DNA from: Chrysomallon squamiferum
Taxonomy: Eukaryota > Mollusca > Gastropoda > Neomphalida > Peltospiridae
DNA: 64,000 bases
Direction: 5' to 3'
Assembly (NCBI GenBank): GCA_012295275.1
Contig: CM022672.1
Coordinates: 26,580,930 to 26,644,929 of the forward strand
Shown here: one piece after another, positions 1 through 29,900 of the stretch
Layout of the letters: every line of letters begins with the position of its first letter
Numbering within the stretch: the first letter of the stretch is position 1
Notes under the pieces: generated by a model
What the model was told of the DNA's origin: nothing
The model's database searches: none
Seen by the model: only the letters and a program-made list of their open reading frames with translations
Position numbers and translations under genes: made by a program

Positions 1-1728
1 GTGAGCATTACCACACATCTGATATATATCTGTCATACATCTGTCATATACCTGTCATATATCTGTTATATATCTGTTATTTACCTGATATATAACTGTC
101 ATATAACCGCCTTATAAATATCATAGATGTTTCATATAATCATCATATCCCTGCTATTAAGCGTAACGCATATCACATCTGATTATTATATATCTTTCTT
201 ACATGATACGTGTCTACATACATCTTACATAAATAACCTACATTTGACATTTGTAATTCCGTTATGATAACATAAACGATGTTGTTATTTAAGTTTTTCC
301 CTGTGGTGATACAAAGACACAATTATAATGGTACTTTTTCATACTTCCATTATAGCTGTTTTATTTGAAATAAACACTAATTTTTACTGATAGTAAAGTA
401 TATCAATAGAAAAACAAACGAGAAGAGATGCGTAGAGCTACCATTAATCAATGTTTTTATGACGTCACTTCGTAGAAACTGAAATTTTACGTCGGCTGTC
501 ATCGGTAATAGCAAAAGTGCTCGGGCAGTTCTTCCAAGTACTTTACTTCATAATTAATTTTTAAATTGTTAATGTCCAAGCAAACGACAACATTAATTTG
601 ACAAGAAACCGGGTTGTATTTTTTTTTTTTCAACACTGGACGCAGTACATTTTGACCAAATGGGCAGCACTGTGGTCAAACAGAGAAACCAATAGAGGGA
701 GTAAATCTAATTTGACTAAATAACTTCGACTAAGAAGTAATTATATATTTAACCAGATCTCCGAAGACTCCTAAACTTATGAATATTTGGCACATTAATG
801 GAACCATTTTCCCAAAACAGCAGACAATTTCTTGTGAATTATTCAGCCGTTAGATGAAGTTCTTTGTCATTATTTTCAGGTTAAGATGCCAGAATATTAG
901 AATGATAATGAAATTTTAAAGGTAGATGAAATTCCAGTTAAATGTCAAAAAAAAAAAATAAAATATAAATAAATAAATAAATAAATAAATAAAAGTTTTT
1001 GTAAATTATTTAGGTGAAACGTAACTGAAATGAGGGTAAGAGATGTTTTATTAACTTGTTATGATATGTTTGGAAAATTGAGCTTTGGTCGTTTGATTTC
1101 TTACTGGTGTTTGTTGCTTTATTTTGAATTAAGAACGTTGAGAGCTTAGTGTGTGTGTGTGTGTGTTTTTTTCTGTTTATGTCTTTATATATGTACGAAT
1201 CTGTCAGTGCTTAAAACACCCACTCGTGGGCGTGCAGTATGCATCCAAATTAAAAATACATGAAGCTATATCTGAATATCCACGTTCACATGTACACACA
1301 TTCATACAAAAAATCTTCTTTATACATACATACATACATACATATATAATTTTCTTTCGCACGTGTAATTTTTCAAAAATCCATATAGCACAGACAAACA
1401 TCTTAGTCTGAAAATAATAGAGCAAACTCCTTTCTCACATAAACTGTATCTATTAATATTGATGATAATGCAGTTTAAAAACACGTTTGTTCAGACTAAG
1501 GCAATTTATTTGTAACAGCGATAACCGTACTTGCTTATTCATCAAAGCCCCTCAGTACTGAATTAGCCAGGAATTATCAATAACAATAAAACTTGTTTTC
1601 AAGTCATGTATTTGTTAGTTAAATAACATGTTGTGTAACACATTCACGTCTTAGTGACATTCTCTCGTGTCGTATTTGTGACTAGTGTAAGTACAGTACA
1701 AACTGATATAATAATAAAGAAGAAGAAG

Positions 1729-1761
<33 letters not shown>

Positions 1762-2882
1762 AAGAAGAAGAAGAAGAAGAAGTAAAAGAAGAAGACGACG
1801 AACAGAACAAGAACAGCAATAACAACTACAGCAGCAAAGGCAACAGTATAAATACATACGTATATATGTATATATATATATACATATATACATATATACA
1901 GACATACATATATACATACATACATTAGAAACAATTAATTCAAATGTAAACATATTTCGAAGTGGTCATTATTTTGATGGTAAGGATACAGTTCATAAAT
2001 TCATTTATCTGTTTTCATGCATTTCAAGATGACCATTAACTCATTGACAAATCTAGTAGAAAACGAGTACCAGACTGGTCAGTTTTACATACAGTGAGCA
2101 AGTTTCAAAAGGATTATTGAGTTAACGATCACTTTAAAATGTAGAAAGGCAGATCGTAAATTGGTCAGTTTCAAACGTAGAAGCAGGATTCAAAATGACC
2201 ATTAGTTTCATGGTCAGTTTGAAATGTTCTGAGCATATCGGTAATTTGGTCCGAGTGGTCATCAGGTGTCGGACAGACAGTAGCTACTAATCGGATTACA
2301 CGAGATTACGCCGCGACGGACGTACGGGCTGCCTTAACGGGTTTAACGTGACGATAATACGTTCTTATCAGTTTAAATTACGTTTCCCATCATCCGTCCA
2401 GCCATCGATCCAGCAGTAACTTTACTTAACACAGCTTAAACCTTTTCTCTTTCCTTCTTTCCCTTTTCGTTATCTTCTTCTCTCTTTCCTTTTATTTACC
2501 GTCAGTTTCCTCTCTTTTTCTTTATTTGTCTTTCTTTTGTTCTTTTTTCATTCCTTGTTATTGACCTTCCTTCCTTTTCCTTTTTATTCTTCTCTCTCTC
2601 TTTTCCTCTTCACCTCTCTCTCTTTCTTCTTGTTTCTCTGTCATTTCTTGTTTTAGTTTTATTCATCTTTCCAATCTTTTCTCTTGTTTTATTCTTCACT
2701 TCTCCTTTTCTGCATTTCCTTTGTTCTTTAGTCTTCATTGTTTCTTTCTATCGTTCTTTCTCTGATTAAATCCCATTCTTTTTACCAGTTAAAATCATTC
2801 ATTCCTTTGTCTCCCCTCTCTCTACTTTCTATGATGAATACACATTGACTGTTAACATCACAAATATTAAAATAACAGCATA
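1..2882. other. Non-coding flank: presumed upstream intron or intergenic DNA
   Basis: No exon of the prominin gene can be placed here with confidence. The stretch holds an (AAAT)n tract at about 960-993, a (GAA)n tract at about 1717-1797 followed by a TA/ATAC-rich segment to about 1925, and a group of GGTCA/TGACC pentamers between 1960 and 2262. A roughly 370-bp pyrimidine-rich tract (C/T runs on the + strand) covers about 2430-2800. Short reading frames here are composed of simple-repeat translation (poly-Leu, poly-Phe, YIYIY) and are not genes. Because the prominin gene begins upstream of the window, this is most simply part of a large intron of that gene. Confidence 0.5.
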
Positions 2883-2884
2883 TA

Positions 2885-3440
2885 CCGTATATACTTGTGT
2901 ATAGGTCGAATTTTTGGGAGACTATATTAAGGTAATATTTTGGGGGTCGACTTATACATAGGTAATGCTTTTGTAGCTGTTGCTGAAGAGTTGCCATTTT
3001 GACTATTTTTTGCTACGGGATGCATCTAAAATAATCGCGGTCTTTCAGCTTTTCAAAAATATAATTTATCGTATAAAAAATTTTGAAAAATTAAATAACA
3101 AAACCAAATATGAATGTAAAACATGATATTCTTCCGTTTAATGACATAAAAATACATTTTAAAGCGAAAATGATCTAGGAATGCAGACTTCTCTGCCAAA
3201 TTGCACTAAATATCGGTCCTAATTTCATAAACAAAACTCACTTGTGTAATTGTAAAGAATTTGGTGAAATAATATTGCAATCGTCATTAATATCCACTAC
3301 CGACAAATCGAAAACAAAGTGACGGTGCCTGGAATCTACAGTCGACTTATACACAAGTAATACCTAAAATGACGCAGTTTTTGGTCTTAAAATACACATC
3401 GACATATACATAAGGTCGCCTTGTACACAAGTATATACGG
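2885..3440. mobile_element. MITE with TA target duplication (Tc1/mariner or pogo-like)
   Basis: The ends form an inverted repeat: CCGTATATACTTGTGTA at 2885-2901 matches the reverse complement of TACACAAGTATATACGG at 3424-3440, 17 of 17 bases, with further imperfect pairing inward (GGTCGA/TCGCCT). The element is flanked by TA on both sides (2883-2884 and 3441-3442), the target duplication of Tc1/mariner/pogo transposases. GTCGACTTATAC motifs recur inside (near 2948 and 3342), giving subterminal inverted repeats. There is no transposase frame, so it is non-autonomous, about 556 bp. The superfamily is inferred only from the TA duplication and terminal repeat. Confidence 0.75.
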
Positions 3441-3442
3441 TA

Positions 3443-5768
3443 CTTCTTTCACTGAAATATCTACACATCGATTCAGTCCACTGCATAAATGTTTAATATA
3501 TATAGGACGATGTAATATCATAATTCTTTGTACTGACTGAAATCTCCATAGTAACAGATCTACCCTTTGTACAAAGCCTTGCTTACAGAGGCAAAATAAT
3601 TATACTGAAATTCAAAAGAATTAACCATTTATTTTCAAAATAGGTCTTTGCTTTCTGTTTCATTCTCAGTATAGAAAAATTTAATAGTTTTGAGTGTTAT
3701 AAAGTTTAGCGAAAGTTCACGAAGAAGCGATTTCATTTGATAATACAGTTTAGTCTTAATTAAATTCATGTTTTCAGAATACCATTCTACGACACATTTA
3801 CAGTGGGTTTGTTTTGTTGTGCAGTAAGAACGCGCCTTAAAGTAAAAATTAGTTTTCTTGATGTTACATTACTATGTAACTGTACTGTGCTTTCATTATT
3901 TCACTCATATTTCGAAAAAAGGATTACCACTTTCTATACTCATCCATTAGCTGTAAAATATTTAGATGTTATGTCATCTGTTGTAAATTTGACCTCTGAA
4001 TGTTATTTTTGTCTTAAGCCTTTACTCTGTATTTTAATTTCAATTCTTTCATTTTTATTTTGTTTTTGTAACTTGTAGATCTCACTGTTACTTTAGTAGT
4101 CTTTCTTTACTTTATTTTACTTTACTTTGCTTTGCTTTACTGTAATACTGGAAATAAACTGGATCCAAATTTCGACTCCCGGCTCAGCTCGTAAATAGCT
4201 GTCGATTGTTCGTCTTTGAAGCGGTAACTTAACGCATTAATTGGAGCGGTGAAAACACACCTGATCCTCTCTTGATTTAAATATTTAATGAGTTATCGTG
4301 CTTCACGGAATAATATCAAAGGATTCACGCTGATTACAATCTGACGGAGAAACTGCTGGGAGCATACAACAATTCCAGCTCTGCTAATTGCTTGCTTCGC
4401 TTTTCACTTAATCAGTTTAGGTTACCCTTACTTCCACTTAAATTACAACATTTACTTCTGCTACTACTACTACCAATACTATTACTGCTGTTACTACTAT
4501 TCCTTCTTCTTCTACTATTGTAACTACTGCTAAAACTACTAATACTATTACTAATCGTAAAAATAATACTGTTACTACTACCTATTCCGCTACTGTTACT
4601 TACACTAATACTAATATTGCTGTTGCTACTAATGCGGCCGCTGTTACTGCTACTTATTCTTATAACTAGAACGTCGATGTTACTACGACTACTACTACGC
4701 CTACTCTTTCCATGACAAGAATTTCAATATTATTACGACTACTACTACTCCTACTGCTTCTATTACGTTTGGTTGCAATTACACGTCAGCTCTGACGCAC
4801 AAATTTGTTTTTGATGGTTCCCTGTTCGTTTATTGTAATTTCGAATGTTTCTTATGGCCGTTTTATCTAAAACCTTTACTCTTTCGTTCTACCTTATTAT
4901 TTATTTATTAAAAAACAGCAACAACAAAAAATTAAATTGCATTTAATTTAGTTATATCTATTTATATTGTGTTTTGTTCCTTCTCGCTTATTTATTTATT
5001 AAGGTGTTAATGGTTCGTGCTTCTCTAGTAAGTAATTCCTTTACATCGTGTATTTATTTATTTGGACGTTTTTTTTCTTCTGTCGTTCCAATTAGCTTCG
5101 CTGTACAAGTACATGTTTTATTCATTAGTCTTCCCAATAAAGCATAATTATAGGCAAATTTACTAATGAATGCATGTGACTCGAGTTTCCTCGACCAATG
5201 CATTATTAAAGCGCCAATTTCCTCGTTTCTGTCCGATTTACGCCAAAAGTTACATTTCTTCAATTCAGACGAACTCTTTTATATTGAAGTCACTTATTTC
5301 TTTATCGTTGTTTATGTCACGTGTCATTTACGACGACAGAAATGAGTTGTTGTCCTACTTTTCTCTTTGATTTACAACGCCAAGAGTTGCGTTTCTTCTA
5401 TTCAGACGAACTCTTTTGTGTTGGAAGTCACTTTATTTCTTTATCGTTGTTTATGTCACGTGCATTCTTAGCGACAGAAATTCATTGTTGTCCTACTTTA
5501 TTGTTATGAATAAGATTGGTGCAAACCACAACATCTCGCAATAAAATCGTTTATAATCATTCTTTTATTTATTGTTATTTTCGTCTTCTCATTGCTTTTG
5601 AATCATCAAATTAGATTTCCGATTATTTTCTTTAAGATGTAAATTTTTGCTTTCCGAATAATGTCTCTGCTTAACAAAGTTTTTGAAATGTTGTTAATTC
5701 ATTCACAGTATAACGACTTAGAGAGAGAGAAAGTCTGTCCAAAAAGAAGAAATAGAAAATGATGATGA

Positions 5769-5800
<32 letters not shown>

Positions 5801-6136
5801 AAAAATAATAATAAAATAAATAAAATAAAAATTTCAGAGTGCCTCTATGAATGAAATCATATTGTTATTTTGTTATGCGAACCCACAAAAAAAAAAGCAA
5901 CAACAAAAACATAATCTAGCAAACATCACAAAATAACCATAAAAAGCCCTCACACAAAAAAAACAACAACAGCGAAATAGCATTAATTAAAAAATTAGAC
6001 GTTTTATATTGGTAAAAACGATCTGTACGTACTGTTGCGCAGTATACATACATATGTCTTTCTTAAGCATTAAACTCATATTTAACTGCAGTATTTCTTT
6101 ATATATTTTTTTTTCTTCTTCTCTTCTCTTTTTTAG
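3443..6136. other. Non-coding, repeat-bearing flank before first visible prominin exon
   Basis: No supported exon. Contents: a degenerate (TAC)n/(CTA)n region at about 4450-4760, scattered TTTA runs, a 137-bp tandem duplication at about 5230-5505 and an (AAAT)n tract at about 5768-5800. A reading frame near 4318-4420 looks protein-like, but it has no polypyrimidine acceptor and its phase does not fit the exon at 6137. Most probably intronic. Confidence 0.5.
5230..5505. repeat. 137-bp tandem duplication, two diverged copies
   Basis: The word CAGACGAACTCTTTT occurs at 5266 and again at 5403, and TTTCTTTATCGTTGTTTATGTCACGTG follows each at the same spacing, giving a period of 137 bp. The copies differ by scattered substitutions and short indels, so the duplication is not very recent. 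Both copies keep short open frames, but these are shifted relative to each other and have no splice sites; I regard it as non-coding. Confidence 0.8.
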
Positions 6137-21093
<14,957 letters not shown>

Positions 21094-21104
21094 TTTAGTT
21101 TAAA

Positions 21105-21162
<58 letters not shown>

Positions 21163-21903
21163 TTAATTCTGGATTTTTATTATTTTCAAAACTATTGGCA
21201 TGAATGTTCAGCTGTCTTTGATGCATAATTTTATAAATATTTCATTTTTCTTTTTTCCTTTATTATTATTATTAGTATTTTTTTTTCTTTCTTTTTTTAA
21301 CCTAATTTGAATGTTGAAAGTATCTGATATTTGTAATTTGTTTACGCATTTATTTATTTATTTATTTTAATATAACTGTTTTGTTTCCAATTATTTTATG
21401 TTCTGATGTAAGACTTTTTAAAATAATAATAATAATAATAATTATTATTATTATTACTTTTTTAATATCTCCAGAAAATAAGGTTCAGGACAATTTGCAT
21501 TAACGCCAGCTGTACAGCGTTTGTCATTGAGTATCAGCGAAAATCCACCAGAATAAATATCGGTTTACTTCATGTCGTCCATCACATTCAGTTTATAAAT
21601 ATCTGTCAGTACGAGCACCAGTCCAGCTGGCTATTAACAGACAGAACAAAACGATAAACTAACATAAAAATATATCGTACTTTTTTTTTTTTAATTTCAA
21701 CCAAAATGGATGTTACTGTTTAATATCTTAAAAGACTACGTTTTAGAAGACTGTATATTACGTTTTAGAAGACTGTATATTGTTTATAATTCGTTGGGTT
21801 GACGATTCAAGGGAAAATTCTCTGGTGGTTTAAAAGAACAAAACAACAGTTTCAACTTCGATAAAAATAACATTAAAGAAAATTATGCTGATGTCACAAT
21901 AAA
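21094..21903 (+). other. Prominin 3'UTR with candidate poly(A) signal
   Basis: AT-rich DNA after the prominin stop, including an (ATT)n run at about 21105-21161 and a small 22-bp tandem duplication at about 21740-21782. AATAAA at 21898-21903 is a plausible cleavage signal, but several other AT-rich hexamers are nearby, so the transcript end is not fixed. Confidence 0.4.
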
Positions 21904-25326
<3,423 letters not shown>

Positions 25327-25334
25327 ATCTAGTT

Positions 25335-25844
25335 CAGTGCTGCCCAACCTTTTCCGAACATGGGCCGGATTTAAGAAAAAACGATGCTAGTGGGCCGGAC
25401 TCACATTTCTAGCCTTTCATTTTTTAATACAACTACTTGAAATGGTTTGAAAATGTATTCAGAACTGAAAAAATTGATTCTATTATTCTATTTATAGAAA
25501 TTATCCATTATACAATTATAATTCATAACTCAGTTTAAACATAGGGGTCGTACATATGATACTATTTCTATTACTTCTTCATTGCTATCAAAAAATGATA
25601 GTCTCCAGATATTACATGAATACGAAAAATGACCACTAAAAATTTTGATTTAGAACCTTACATTCTATAAAACAAATTTACCAGTTGATCAAGATTAAAA
25701 AAACATTTGTTCAAATAAATGGCTTTGTATTTCAGTAATAAAAATAACAGTAGTAAGCGTCTGCGTTAATGTTAAGGAATAAATTGAAGACTGACTAGCG
25801 GGCCGGATTTTAAGGCTTCGTGGGCCGGACGTTGGGCAGCACTG
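25335..25844. mobile_element. Complete non-autonomous hAT element (MITE)
   Basis: Starts CAGTGCTGCCCAAC and ends with its exact reverse complement GTTGGGCAGCACTG, a 14-bp perfect terminal inverted repeat. It is flanked by a perfect 8-bp direct repeat ATCTAGTT at 25327-25334 and 25845-25852, the target-site duplication length of the hAT superfamily. Subterminal GGGCCGGA motifs recur four times, two near each end, as usual for hAT transposase sites. Total length 510 bp; no transposase frame. The intact TSD suggests a fairly recent insertion next to a (CTAT)n tract. Confidence 0.93.
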
Positions 25845-25852
25845 ATCTAGTT

Positions 25853-26428
25853 ATTTAATTTTGTTCTTGTTAACAGACATAGATAGATATACGAACCCAT
25901 GTAATTCTCAGGACCTGCTTGAAACAGATACATATAATGTAGTAGTAGTAGTAGTAATGTAAACTGTCGATTTCGTTGATTATTTAAAAAGCAAAACAAC
26001 AACGGAAAATTCCAGTTTACACTTTAACATAGATTTTTTATTTTTTTTATTTTACATATATATATTTACATATATATGTCTTGAAATAGCAGTTGTAGGA
26101 CAAAAACGAAGATCTTTAAAGACGTCCAGTACGAAGTTCAAAGTGACAATTTTACTGGCAGACGACAATTTCAGAACTAATTACTGATCAGACTACTTGA
26201 TTTCTTCCTGCTAGCGTCTAAAATTAGCAACAGAAACCAGAATGATTACCACATCTATATATTTTGTGTCTACTTAAAAAGTAATTAAATGAATAACAGA
26301 AGTAAATGAAGACGAAATAAATAAATAATAAAATAACAATAATAATATATATTTGTTTAACTGCAGACAACCACAACAGTACTATCAGCAGTAGCTATAA
26401 AAACAATGATAAAATTCTTATTACTAAA

Positions 26429-26486
<58 letters not shown>

Positions 26487-26707
26487 CAGCACGTTATTAA
26501 ACTAAATTAAATATTTTATTGATACAAAAGCATGTCGAAAATGTAGGTACCCTCACCAAAAAACCCTCAACAAAACAAATATCTTTCTTTATTCCAACAA
26601 ACGTTATGGCTGATAACGTTCTCCAATTATTCAGTAAAAAAACAATATTTAGCCTACATATGCGTCAATATATTATAGGTTAATAATTAAATAAACAAAC
26701 AAAATAA

Positions 26708-26771
<64 letters not shown>

Positions 26772-26915
26772 TTGTTCAAAACGTCGATGGTCCATGGGAG
26801 AGAACTGATCGTTTTGGTGTTTTAGATTGGTTTTAGGTAAAACAGCGTATGAATGTTGTCGTGCAGTTACGGAAGTCTGGCAATCTAGAACTGTGTACAC
26901 CCCCAGTCATCCAAG
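25853..26915. other. Intergenic DNA and likely EXOC4 promoter/5'UTR
   Basis: (ATT)n at about 26431-26481 and (AAT)n at about 26709-26766 precede roughly 150 bp of more balanced composition (26770-26915) directly upstream of the proposed EXOC4 start. That segment is the natural place for the promoter and 5'UTR, but I see no clear TATA box or initiator. Confidence 0.4.
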
Positions 26916-26924
26916 ATGGATAAG
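26916..26924 (+). CDS. EXOC4: EXOC4 first coding exon (proposed start, M-D-K)
   Basis: CCAAGATGG is a strong translation-start context, followed by GATAAG and a GTATTA donor in phase 0. Joined to the exon at 27745 it gives [17 protein letters not shown], aligning with human SGLLISVIRTLSTS but with an N-terminus about 20 residues shorter. Another ATG with a phase-0 donor (ATGTTACCG|GTAACG near 27035) is a weaker alternative. Confidence 0.5.
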
Positions 26925-29900
26925 GTATTATCATTTTTATCTTTTGCTTTTAATCGTTTCGTATATTAATGTTTTACAACATGTTACTGATATTCATTAC
27001 TGTAGATAAATAGATCTGGGTTCCCAAGTAAGAAAATGTTACCGGTAACGCAGTTACGTAATCAGTCTGCTGCCTTAGATTCCAAAATTAATATCGTCTG
27101 CTCGAGGAATTAACTTAAATTTAGTCGCCAATTTATTCTGTTCATTACATATCAAACGTATTTAATTAACGTAGAACGCAATGTTGTATGCAAAACTGGC
27201 TATTAATATGATAAATTACATAACATTTTTTTTTTCTTGTTAGTTTTTAAATTTGATCTTTTATTGGTATATATTTAAAACTTTTTAAAATTTATACCAG
27301 TCAAGTTATAAGTAATGTTGCCTTCACTTGAATATGCTCGTGAATACTGAACACCTAGCTTGAATATAAAATTTTATGTCACAAATAAATAAGAAAGAAC
27401 AAAAACTACTTAATTTGAGAAAAGTTAATTAGTGGTATTTGTAACTTAATATTATGTATATTTGTTCTGTGTAACAAATAAGCCCTTCCCATTCTGAAAA
27501 ATAAATAAATAAAACATCCAACAGTAAAGCAAAATAAAAATACTGACAAAATTTCCAATTAATTTTTAATCATGTTTATTTATCTCTAAATCATGAAAAT
27601 CATATTTTTCATATATGGTGTATTCCCATGAATTCTTACATAACTGCAGCTACTGTTTTATTAAGCAGTGTTAAAATAACAACTTTGTTTTCTGAAAAGT
27701 AGTTTGAATTTAATTGTTGATTATTACTGTTACTTTTTTTTCAGTCATGGAGTTTAATGTCCACTATTAGAACATTGTCTTCAAGGTAGGTTATTTCTAT
27801 TGATCAGTCCTAAAACAAACTTAATATCAGCTGAGTATTACTACCACTGGACCAGATTTTTTGCCAATTGTCATTAAAGCACATAAATTTAAATATTCTT
27901 TAACTGTGACTAGTTTTATTAGCAGGTTTTTTAGTATTATTGTTTTATCAATATTCTTTGCTCAGCCAGACTTTAGAATGCAAATGTGTAAATAATATAT
28001 ATAATGTTTTAATGTATAGTGTTCAGCCATATTAATACTGTTGAATACATAATACTTATTTTTCAGTGCTGATTTTGAACAACGTGAAAAAGAAAAAACT
28101 AGAAATGAGAAAGCTTTCAGTGAAAGTAATAAAAAGCTTGGAGAACTTGTTTCAAGTAAGTTTGATGAATTCCATACTTGTTCTGATCTAAATAATACTC
28201 AGACTCATGATAAAGTGGAAAAATAGAAAAGAAAATATAGTATTGCATCTGAAATACCTGGAATGACGATCCCTTATAAAATCATCATTGATAGATACTT
28301 TTCATGAAATAAAACGTTTTCTTTCTTTAAAAGGAAAAAACTAAATATTTTGTCTTATTAACATGTCCCAGAATCTGCCTAAACAATTTATTGTGTGACT
28401 GTAGGCATAATTATTATAAAGTTATACTGCTTAATTAGTTTTTGGTTGGATTGTTCTTATTGCAGATGTTATTTAATAATAAACAAAAAGCCAAACTTTG
28501 TTGAAACTGGTATACATTAGTTTTGATTAAATGGTTGCATGTTAAAAGCTGAAAGCCAAGTATGGAATGTCATAGCTTTTCTGTAATTTTCTTATCCAAA
28601 AATTATTTGATTTGTTTATAACAGAAACAGGAAGTAACAATTATCTGATACATTTATTTATTTATTTTGTCAGTTTATCATGAGGATATAAACAAAATTC
28701 TGCAAGCCTTTGGAACAATGACTGGAAGTATAAATGGTGAGTTTTAATTTAACAGCCATATATTTAAAATCTTTAAACGGATTTTGTAGTTTTAAACCTC
28801 TCTTCATATTTGATGGTTTCTAAAACATGAAGTGGTATTACAATAGGTTTTAATTTATTTAACATTAAAGAAACCGTATAGTGTAATAATCATATAACAG
28901 TAATATGTATTATTATTATTATTATTTATTTATTACTTTTATTTTTGTTTTTCTCAGAATCAAGAAAGAAAATTCTAAAAATTAAACAGGACTTAAACTC
29001 CTGTAAATCACTGCTCCACTTCAAACGAGATGAGTTGAGAAAGCTATGGAGAGATGGTGTTGAACATAAGACAGTTCTAGCCATGTTTGATCAGATGTAA
29101 GAGACTAAAGTCCATATAAGTTTTGTTCAGTAAATTTGATAAAATTGTTTAGTCAAAATTTTACACACCCACACACACACGCACACACACGCACACCACA
29201 CGCACACGCACACACACACACACACACAGTAGAATAGTTACTGATGGAAATGGTTATTAATGATGAGATTTGTTATTGTGGCTAGTGGAAGTTTGTTTCA
29301 TTATCAATCCAAAAATTATTTAAGACTATTATGTAATGATATAAACATTTTAAACTTACACATGGCTCTTGGGAAGCATAATCCATAATACTTTATAGTT
29401 CATTAGCTGTTTTCAAAGGAAGTAATTTTTTTTTTTTTATACCTTATTATTATTATTATTATTATTTAATTTTATTTATTTATTTATTTATTTATTTATT
29501 AGTATTTTTTTTCACAGTGAACAGATTAAAGAAGTACCAGACAAAATGGATGAATTGGAGTCACAAAAATATTATCTTCATGCTACCGAACTGGTTGTAA
29601 ATTCTGGTATGGATCTTTTTAGTTTTAATAGAATGCATCTACACTCTTAGAGAACCCTGATACTATGTTAGCATAATGTCTGCATAAACATATATATTTT
29701 AATGTTCCAAACTAATGATAGAATTAATTTTGATAGGCATGATTTCTGTTTAAATTTATTATTTCTGTAAATACTTCATATATACATAATCTTAATTTCT
29801 ATTATGAATGACCTATCCAATAAATAAATAACTGAAATATCAGTTAATGCATTTTTTCTTAATTTTGTGTTATTTAGTTGCCAGGCTGGAAGGATCACTG

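Noticed and set aside
476-537. Possible upstream prominin exon (TEILRRLSSVIAKVLGQFFQ) ending in phase 0 at GTACTT
   Set aside because: Phase would fit the exon at 6137, but the acceptor lacks a pyrimidine tract, it is only 20 codons and I cannot match it to the family.
4318-4425. Protein-like frame YQRIHADYNLTEKLLGAYNN near 4330
   Set aside because: No acceptor, and its donor phase does not join the exon at 6137.
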